A DNA stretch of 34,158 nt from Tubiluchus corallicola. Its lineage: Eukaryota; Priapulida; Priapulimorpha; Priapulimorphida; Tubiluchidae. How positions within the stretch are numbered: position 1 is the stretch's first letter; each line of letters begins with the position of its first letter. Location: NCBI GenBank assembly GCA_030141605.1, contig JAQGDQ010001294.1, forward strand, positions 15,001 through 49,158, in the 5' to 3' direction. The position numbers and the translations under genes are program-made. Under the pieces are notes generated by a model. The model ran no database searches. It had not been told where the DNA came from and worked only from the letters and a program-made list of their open reading frames with translations. Positions 20,646-30,800 of the stretch are shown piece by piece.

Positions 20646-21383
20646 ACTTGTATAACTTTTACCGTGTCCGTTGCAACTGCAAGGCTTAACAGCTAGGCTT
20701 CAGGCAACTTTTACCCTATTTTCTGGGAAAACTTATTTTCTTTTGGCAATACCCCCGTTGCTTCGCAATATTTTCAAGCATCTCAGACAGTTATGCATTG
20801 TGAGCATACTTGGTGCTAAAGACGTCTTGCCCAAGGGTGTAAGCTATTGCCCGGGTACAAACTTTTGAATGGGACATTATCACTCTTTATGACATCAATC
20901 AGTATTCGCTAAATTGCCTTGTAGAGCTGTCCATAAATTTGTGAAACCTGAAATACTAGTAGTAAACTAGTATACCTGTTGCCTATTTAGTGTGTTCTAC
21001 AGTATAGGAATTTTCTTTTTGCCCGGTTTAAGTATTCGAAGGTTAGTACGAAGACAGTTTGTGTGACCTATTCTTGAAACTGCAGAAGTGATGTGTGCTT
21101 ATCAAATGAGTCTATTAAAAATAAAAAATCGGTCACTTTTTCTGTGTTTACGTATATCTATGATAGGAACAGTGGGCATTTGGCATACAGATGTCTAGTG
21201 TAACAGCAATAGTAACTTGGATCTTCGATTGTAAAGCTATACAAACTTTTAGTACTTGCGCAGCAATTTCAGGTGAAGGCGACGGAAATGTTGTAAATAT
21301 TTTTGGTTTGGAAATTTATGAATAAAGCTTCAGATACTGCCAGAAAGAGAAAAAGAACTTTATAGTCGTTGAACACAGTTGTG
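20646..21383. other. 5' flank of the SLC7-like gene
   Basis: No TATA box near a plausible start and no other gene seen. A 65-codon ORF at 20671-20868 is not recognised. Confidence 0.4.
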
Positions 21384-21852
21384 ATGGGCGTTCTGCGACG
21401 ATGCATGAGGCGCAGAAGCGTTGACGATGACGACAAGAACATTGTTCGCCTTCGTAGAGAATTCGGCGTGTTTCGTGGAGTTGCTATTATTGTTGGTAAC
21501 GTCATTGGAACTGGTATATTCATCTCTCCCAAAGGTGTCCTCCTGCACTCTGGGTCGATTGGAGCTTCCCTCTGCGTATGGGTAGCTTGTGGGGCCTTCT
21601 CGGTTCTTGGCGCCTTGTCGTACGCTGAAATAGGGGTGACCATCCCGAAATCTGGAGGCACCTTCACTTACGTCCACGAAGCATTTGGTTCTGTTGTGTC
21701 TTTCTTATTTATTTGGACAGATCTGGTTTTAAGGAGGTCCATATCTCAGAGTATTGCAGCTCTTGCAGTGGTGAAGTACATGTTAACTCCATTTTTTGAC
21801 ATATGTCCAATACCTAGCGTAGCCGTGAAATTATTTGCCGTTGCCGTTCTGG
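21384..21852 (+). CDS. SLC7-like gene, exon 1
   Basis: Residues 1-156: a basic then acidic N-terminus (RRR, DDDD), helices 1-3 with GTGIF, and Cys141. The donor is CTGG/GTGAGT, phase 1. Confidence 0.94.
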
Positions 21853-24800
21853 GTGAGTTTTTTGTTATTGTCAATTCTATTTTAAATTACTTGATGTTCC
21901 ACATTCTTCCTAAAATACATGTCTTTCTTTGGTATATTTACTTTGGCAGCTGTTCTTTACCAGATAGTCGTGTTTCCACACTGTAATGGTTTACTGGAGA
22001 CTGTTTGCTTAGCTGCTATCTTCAGATACTTTTGAAGATGATAGCTTCGCAAGCAGCACGTCAATATTGTAGCGATGCTGTCACAATATTTTTGCAAATA
22101 TGGATACCATATAGGAAATGTGAACTTGCCGCAAAAATTGTACCAATATTTTTTATAAATGTGTGTAAACCATGTGTTTGCAATATTGGACGACAATATT
22201 GTACAAGTACTGGACAAAAATATCCTATATTGTAGCAACACGGTGACAATATTTTCCGAGCATACTTTTTACAAAATCCTGACAAGATTGTGACCACATG
22301 CTGCCAGAGTCACGCTGGACGCGCTGGAACGCTGCCAAAGGCTTGACAAGGAAGTATATAGGTCAATAGTAACCTTTTGACAGCCCTCTAAGTGTATTAA
22401 ATGCCATTTTTTTATTGCACAAGTTACTGAGAATTCATCTTACTTAGTACAGCAGGTGTTTATTTTTACAAGGTGTGTAATATATATATAGTTATATATA
22501 TAACTTTATTTCCGACATAAATCACTAAACACTCGAGAATGAACGAAAAAGAACCGCGAAGGAGCTGCTAACGTTTAAAGGGGAAGAAACGGCTATTTTA
22601 AATCATGTCCCAGAAAACTTTCCATACAAATTTATATTACTTAACATTACACTTACCTGCTCGAAAAACTTGTGTAACTAGAAAAGAAAATTCTCAGTAA
22701 CTTAAAACGTTTGCACTACCTGATAAAATGTCACTGACTCACCTTCCCAGTTTGCACCACTGGTTCACCAAAAACATATTTTTAATCTTATTGACACTAC
22801 ACAATATTTTTTCAGTTAGTTAGTGAAAAACGTGCGACGAATCCTCTGACCATTTTTTCAAACTTTACGCAAAGTTATCAAAATTTGTTTCAAACGACCA
22901 ACTGTCAAAAGTCCTTGGCCTAACGGTCATCGCTTGAGTTTAATTTTTCAAGTTTTATGCTGATAGTACAAATTCTTGTACAGTATGTACAGTAGGAGAT
23001 AGTAAGACAGTAGGAGACCGTAGTAGTAGAACAGTATGTAGGAGATACAAAATTTTAAGGCGATTCTTCAAGATTTATACAAATTGTGCTTGTGCCTTAA
23101 AAGGAAACAACAAGCAGTTAGTAAATACATTACAAAACTCACCACTAATAATAATAATGTATTTCGCTGTTACGCCAAGAAGTCACGAACCTTTTTAAGA
23201 GTGTACCTTCACTACCAACAATTTATGGACTATGTGAGCACGCTTGATACGTTAGGTAAATGGACGTACTAAGAATACAGTAAAGTAAACTTTGTCAGTG
23301 TGAATATGCTGCAGCCTCCTGAGTTTGATTATGTTCTTGTAAATTTCTTAGCATGATTAAGTTTAAGGAATTCGTCTAATTATAATTAGGTTTAAATGTA
23401 CCAGATCATATTCAAGTAAACCCTTTCAACATGCTTAGGCTTCTGCAAAAAGCATTGGTGCTCCTCTATTCACGAAACTTTGGCTATTCCTTGTTGCCTT
23501 CTGATAGGTGTTTAATATTTTCATTAAATTTTAAGTTATTTTACTATTTTTGTCATTTTTGAGAAGCGAGTTGGGCAAGAAAGTAAGGACTAATTAAAAG
23601 AAACTTTTGCTGAAAACTTATAACACTGTAACGGTTTACCGAATATTGCCTGCTTGAATGATTTATTGAGACTGCTTTCATGAGTCAGCAATCAGCATAC
23701 CGAAGTTTGCGCAAAACTTCGTAATGCGATCAAGTATCTAAATCAATCAGCCTAAGATTTAAAGCACAAAAAACATTTTTCATAAATAAAGCCTAATCAA
23801 GAATCGTCTTGAAAATTTGAATCAACTGTATACCCTTTTAGTGCATACAGCGCTTGAGTTACCAGTGAATCTTTATGGAATTAGCAAAATTTAAACTCTC
23901 GTAATGACCGTTAGGCGCAGCCATTTTAACGGTAGATCTTTTGAGACAAGTTTGAACAACGTTCCCTAAAGTTTAATCAGAGCATTCGTAGCACTTCTTT
24001 GCTATCTAAAGAAAAGTATAATTGCTTTATATTGTCAGTATAAGATCAATAATGTGTTTTTGGGATAGTGGTGCACACTGGGATAGTGATATAGCAACGT
24101 TTTAACGATTGTTAAATTACTAATTAATTAATTACTGGCTTTTGAACAATTAAGTCTACGACTAGGTAACATAACTTTGCATAGAAAGTCTTTTCGGTAT
24201 ATACTTCGAAATACATTCTTTTCACAGTTAAGTAAATAATGTCAGTATGGTTATTGCTTAGATTCAAGTAAATAAACCAAACGTGCTTGGATTGAAAATT
24301 TTGAATTTTCATTGTTTTCTATCAATTATCAGATTCAAGTAAGTCGACTCAGCGTACTTAGATTCAAGTACTTCACACTAATGTACTTGGATTCAAGTAA
24401 GCCATCTCAACGTGCTTAGACTTAGGTAAATCATCTTACAATGCTTATATTCAAGTAAATCGTCTCAATATCATTTTGACATGATTAGATTCAAGTAAAT
24501 CATCTCATGTGCTTATATTTAAGCTAATCGTCTCTATGTTCTTAAATTTAAGTAAATCATCTTGCCATGCTTAGATTCGAGTAAAACATCTCATGTGCTT
24601 AGATACAAGTAAATCATCTCATGTGTTTAGATTTATGTAAATCGTCTCAATGTTCTTAAATTTAAGTAAATCATCTTGACATGCTTAGATTCGAGTAAAA
24701 CACGTGATACAGCTTAGATTCAAGTACATCATCTCATGTGCTTAGATGCAAGTACATCATCTCATGTGCTTAGATTCAAGTAAATCATCTCATGTGCTTA

Positions 24801-27800
24801 GGTACAAGTAAATCATCTCATGTGCTTAGATTCAAGTAAATCATCTCATGTGCTTAGATACAAGTAAATCATCTCATGTGCTTAGATACAAGTAAATCAT
24901 CTCATGTGCTTAGATTCAAGTACATCATCTCATGTGCTTAGATACAAGTAAATCATCTCATGTGCTTAGATACAAGTAAAACATCTCATGTGCTTAGATT
25001 CAAGTACATCATCTCATGTGCTTAGATACAAATAAAACATCTCATGTGCTTAGATTCAAGTAAATCATCTCATGTGCTTAGATACAAATAAATCATCTCA
25101 TGTGCTTAGATACAAGTAAATCATCTCATGTGCTTAGATACAAGTAAATCATCTCATGTGCTTAGATACAAGTAAATCATCTCATGTGCTTAGATTCAAG
25201 TAAATCATCTCATGTGCTTAGATACAAGTAAATCATCTCATGTGCTTAGATTCAAGTAAATCATCTCATGTGCTTAGATACAAGTAAATCATCTCATGTG
25301 CTTAGATACAAGTAAATCATCTCATGTGCTTAGATTCAAGTACATCATCTCATGTGCTTAGATACAAGTAAATCATCTCATGTGCTTAGATACAAGTAAA
25401 ACATCTCATGTGCTTAGATTCAAGTACATCATCTCATGTGCTTAGATACAAATAAAACATCTCATGTGCTTAGATACAAGTAAATCATCTCATGTGCTTA
25501 GATACAAGTAAATCATCTCATGTGCTTAGATACAAGTAAATCATCTCATGTTCTTAGATACAAGTAAATCATCTCATGTGCTTAGATACAAGTAAAACAT
25601 CTCATGTGCTTAGATTCAAGTACATCATCTCATGTGCTTAGATTCAAGTACATCATCTCATGTGCTTAGATACAAGTAAATCATCTCATGTGATTAGATA
25701 CAAATAAATCATCTCATGTGCTTAGATACAAATAAATCATCTCATGTGCTTAGATACAAATAAATCATCTCATGTGCTGAGAGTCATGTAAATCGTCTCA
25801 AGTTTCTTAAATTCAAGTAAATAACCTTGACGTGCTTAGATTCAAATAAACCATCTCACATTTCTCAAGCAAAATTATCGTAACGTTTATAATCAAGTGT
25901 GTTTCAAACAAACATGTTTTTACGATATATCTGCACATAATGTTTGCTATATTTTTGCAGCACTTCTGGGAGTAGTGAACGCATGGAGTGTACGATGGAC
26001 AGCACATTTACAGAACATAATGTTCTATGTGAAAGCAACTTTACTAGCCTTGATCATCACTCTGGGAATAGTACATCTCACAAGACCTTCGGGAGCTGAA
26101 AGTTTTCAGGACCCTTTCCAGGACACCACAACCTCAGCTGGAGAATTTGGACTGGCAATGTACAATGGGCTGTACGCCTACGCAGGATGGTAAATCGTTG
26201 AAAACATAGATTTTCTGTACATTCGTCTATTTACAGTTTTTAACAGTGGTAGCTAAATTAAAACAATTCTCTGTTCAAATTTTCACAAAACGGCAAAGTT
26301 ATAAAGGTTTAAACTAGTTCACATCAATAAATTTTGTATTCGGTGTCAGTAAAATACATTTGATAAGGACGAAAGATACGATGGAATCTCAGTAAAGCAT
26401 CCAAGGTGCCCAGAGAGTGGTATAAGAATGGGGAGTTTGGTTCAAAGGTCACAATCATAGGAGCCAAAATGTGAAAATTACTTTATCGCGGAACTCCTCT
26501 TAGAGTATTGCATTAGAAATTTATGCTTTTGCATTTGTAGCTAGTCTGGTAAGGGTAGAGATGCAGTAAATATTTTAAATATAGTGGGGTGTCCAAGTCA
26601 TGTGACCCAGCTGAAAGGGTCAAAATGAGATCATGCCAATCATTCCAAAAGTAAGAAAGCTAGCATCGCGAAACTTGTAGCACAAACAACTGAGATTCAA
26701 AGCTTGTGAAAGTGGTGATTCTATTTTGTTTTTAGTTCACAAGCTTTGTCTTGTAGTCGTGCCTGAACAATCAACGCTACATTCGTCACCAAAATTACTT
26801 GTCTTTATCTTTGTATCAGCAGAGAGTCCGACATTCAAGAGAAAAAGAGAAAGGAGGAAATATTATGTTCCTATGTCTGTTATTTGTGCCTCCAAGCTAC
26901 AGCCTTTTAAACGAAAGAGTTGACATTTTAATTAAAAAGGATTACAATCTATACAGCAAATTAACTAGTGAAATTAGAAGATATGCTATTGTGAACTTTT
27001 CTGCACTGTCTGCTATTATGGAGAACAAACATGCATTTGAAATTTGTCAAGTTTTGGAAACTTCTCTTTGCCATTCACTTAAATTAAAATATCAAAATAT
27101 CAAAATATCGTACTTTTTCTATTGTATAAAGTTGGTACAAGTATTTTAATTTAAATACTAAGTGACCCACTTGTGATCAAGTCTTAACAAAAAGAATTAT
27201 GGACTGTAAATTTTTATTAATTTTCTGCTGCTCTGGTTTTTGTATCATTCATTATATTTATAGTCGATAAACTATACTACTGTAATTGCTAAATAGTTCA
27301 CGGATTTACTAAAGTTTAAAAGCAGGGGTTGCTTTGCCCCTGGAGATGACGCCATCTTCCATAATATCGGTGAAGCGTTTGTTGAAGAGATGCTTGAAGG
27401 GAATAATCCACTGGTCTTTTTTCGTTTTAGGGAAGGTTTGAATAATGCGTCAGAAGAGGTCAAAAATCAGAGGAAGTAAGTAAAATACAGCGATTTGATC
27501 TATTGGATATAGCAATGCTTACTACTGTGAAGCATCTCAGAAAACAACTCAGGGCTGGAATTCTTTTCTTTGGCATAACTTTATTGTACAGTATGAAAGA
27601 TCTCTAGTAGAAGGCTTGAGCTCAAGACTAAGACATAGGCCTTTTTCCATTAAGATTGCGCCATGTTCTTTGTATGTCTGTACTCTCCCTTTTACTTAAG
27701 TATGCCCTTTTACTTACATATAGGCCCGCTTATGCTTGATAAAGCATGCTTAAACCAGCTTGCAATGTTTTACTAAAATCATTCTTGCTTTCTACTGTAA

Positions 27801-30800
27801 GTTTTCCTATCTGACTTTACAAGTAAACAAAAACAAATATTCAAAATAAACGCTTTGCCCAGAGCTGGAGAACCTGTCCTTTCCATTTTACTTTCAATTT
27901 CTGTAACGAGAAAATAGTTTTAATTGCTTTTATTTGATAAACTATGTAAGAACTCGCTCTGAGTATGCAGACGACAATGTTCGTTTGCTGTAAGATAATA
28001 ATGGCTCCTTCACTTTCAGAACCTTACCTCTAGCGATCTATATATCAATCACTTTTGTCACTGTGGCCTACACGTTAGCCAATGTTGCTTATTTTGCCGT
28101 GATGGGTAAAGAAGGAATGCTGAGCAGTCAAGCAGTAGCAACAGTAAGTAAAGTCGTTAAGACGTTAAGGCGTTTTCATACTTAGCAACGACTGAAACGT
28201 ACATGATACGCAAAAATTTGGCAGACAGTTTTTTTGTTAAAATTCTCCAGAACGTTTGGGTGTTGTGCGTTTAAGGTGAAATGGTGCTACCAGTGGTCAA
28301 AGTCACGCCTATTACTTTCGCCATTCCCCGCAGACAGAAATGATTAAAATATAAGCAAACGCATGTGGCTGTAATACGATCCTAAACATACGCTAGAAAT
28401 AATTTATTCTCAAGACCAAGGAGTAGTTTTTGACTTAATACTGAGTTTTATACCTGCAGGCAAGACAATAAGCAGTTTCAGTGAGTGGTTGATGATGATC
28501 GTGAAAAGGTCAGAGGTTAAGTGTGAATATGTATACGTATTTGTGTACACTCAGCAGCGCCTCGCAATCAAACCTGTTGTAAAAGTAACAGTTTTAACAA
28601 CTAGCTAGAACCTTACCAAGTTCATTTTGTTCTTGTTTCCAATAAGATCCTGCTAGTAAATCGCCCTACGCGCAGACTAATGGATAATTAGGCAAAGTCC
28701 ACGTAAAAAACTTAACGCACTGAACTGGTGCGGCAGTCCGGCTTTGCTTTACCCAAATGTCACATGACAGTTGTAGTTAAGACGTGTTTCCGTGGTACAC
28801 TTAACCGTTGTCCCGCATCAACTGTGCGTGTGCACAACGAGCCTGTGAAAAGGCTTATTAGCTTGTCCAGACGCTAAATATAATATTATACGTTTTTTCA
28901 GACATTTGCAGAAATGACAATTGGATCTAGTGTGTCATGGATGGTACCAGTGGCCGTGATGTGTTCAATCATTGGCTCATTGAATTATAACATCTGTAGC
29001 AGTAGCAGGTATGCATGCTAAACTGTAGGGGACAGTTTAGTTCAATAGAGGCTCAAAGTCTGTTGGACAAAAAGTTCCCAGGGGCAGTGGCGGCTCGTAT
29101 ATATGTACTGTGGAACAGCAACTCCTCCCCCTGTTTTTACTCCGTGTTATCGATAATATTCAATATAATAAATCTTTTTTCTTAGACACGGCCATGCGCA
29201 CATGTCTGAGCCTAGGTAGAGAAAGTACTGTCGCTCACTCAGTTTGTTGTCAGTTGTCATGTGCTTACCGTGAATGCATCAAGCTTGAACTGCGACAATT
29301 TAGGCTATTAGTAAGCAAAAATATATTTTTGTTTAGGATTTATCAAGTTTGTGTATAAACTTTCGTATGTTTATTTGTTTAAAATTACAGGTACAAATTC
29401 CAACATTAAAATTACATATGTTTGTTATGTTTTACACGGTATTAAAACAATGGCTAAAAATTTCTGAAACAGAACACCCACTAATTTTAGCTACAAGTCT
29501 CCACTGGGGCTCAAGATCATAATTGCAGAAAGACAATACATTAAAGTTTTGTGTATCTTCCATTAATCGCTGTTAATGTCATATCTGAAAAGTATACCCA
29601 GCTCGGGAATTGAACTTTTGGAATTGATGTTCAGTCAAACTTTATGGCCATTCACCATTCGAGATTCTGATACAATGCTCTCTTGTCCATCAAATAATTA
29701 ACATATTTTTACAAGTAGAAAATTGTACTGAATGCTTGTTCAAAAATATGCATCCAACATGTCTGCAAACAATTGACGATCATTGAGTTGCCTTTGCCTT
29801 TAATGCGAGGGACCTCACATCCAAATAAGTGAACCAGAATTGAGTGAGAATTAAAGCGGTAACAGTCAGTTGAAAAGAATTCATGTAAATGGACTGAAGA
29901 TGGAAAGGTTACACAGAGTTTGTTAAAACTAAGATAAAATATTATAAAGAGTTTCCTTACAAAGCGCCTCTGTTAAAAGACTCTAACATGTATATCCGTT
30001 TAGAAGAATAAGTTTAAGAATATAATTTTTTTACAGAGTTTACTTTGTGAGTGCTAGAGATGGCGGCCATCTTCCCTCTATTTTTGGAATGATTAACGTG
30101 GACAGGCTGACTCCACTTCCAGCTTTAATACTCAATGTAAGAGTGTGCCGTTGTTATAAATGTCATCATTGTAGCTATGTTATCATTGGAATTGATGGCT
30201 ACAGCATCTTGGTCATTCTCGTTGTTTTCGTCATTTTATCATTTTCATCATCTTCTTCATCTTCATTTTCTTCATCATCGTCATTATCTTCTTCATCTTA
30301 TCATCATCTTCTCTACCGCCATCGGTGTCTTTATCATCATCATTATCATTATCATCATCATCTTTATCATCATCTTCATTTTCATCTTCATCTTCATTAT
30401 CACCTTCATCATCTTTATCGTCATCGGCATCTTCATCCTCATCGGCTTCATCATCTTCATCTTCATCATCAGCTTCATCACCTTCATTTTCTCCACCATC
30501 TTCATCTTCTTCATCATCTGCATCTTCATTATCATATTTTCCCCCATCAATGCATTACCAGTGTCAGTTACAGTTACAGCTTTGTCGTTCTAAATGCTTC
30601 TCAACCCACGTCTCGTGCTTATCAAATTTAATCTTTTTCGGTCATATTAAATTTTAACATAAAATTTGTTCATGCCAAATTAAAAATTGCGTGTTTTTTT
30701 AGTGTGCTGCCTCCGCAATAGTGCTGGTGCTTTTCCGAGACAACATTTACATGTTAGTCAACTATTACAGTTTTTTACGTTGGATTATGGCAGGGAGTGG

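Larger units (their letters stand above)
21853..25960 (+). other. Intron 1 of the SLC7-like gene
   Basis: A 4.1-kb intron holding the CAATATT repeat patch, a 15-bp inverted repeat (22421-22435 with 22689-22703), family C copy 1 and the 28-bp minisatellite. No exon-like sequence was found in it. Confidence 0.85.

Noticed and set aside
21360-21677. Minus-strand ORFs over SLC7 exon 1
   Set aside because: Antisense shadow of a clearly conserved exon.
24320-25855. CRISPR-like regular repeats
   Set aside because: Units are contiguous 28-bp copies with no unique spacers, in an animal intron; it is a minisatellite.
26726-27149. ORFs in SLC7 intron 2
   Set aside because: No family resemblance and no matching splice phases.
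30047-30657. Long Ser/His/Met-rich ORFs on both strands
   Set aside because: Produced by the TTC/ATC microsatellite; only 30037-30136 is coding.
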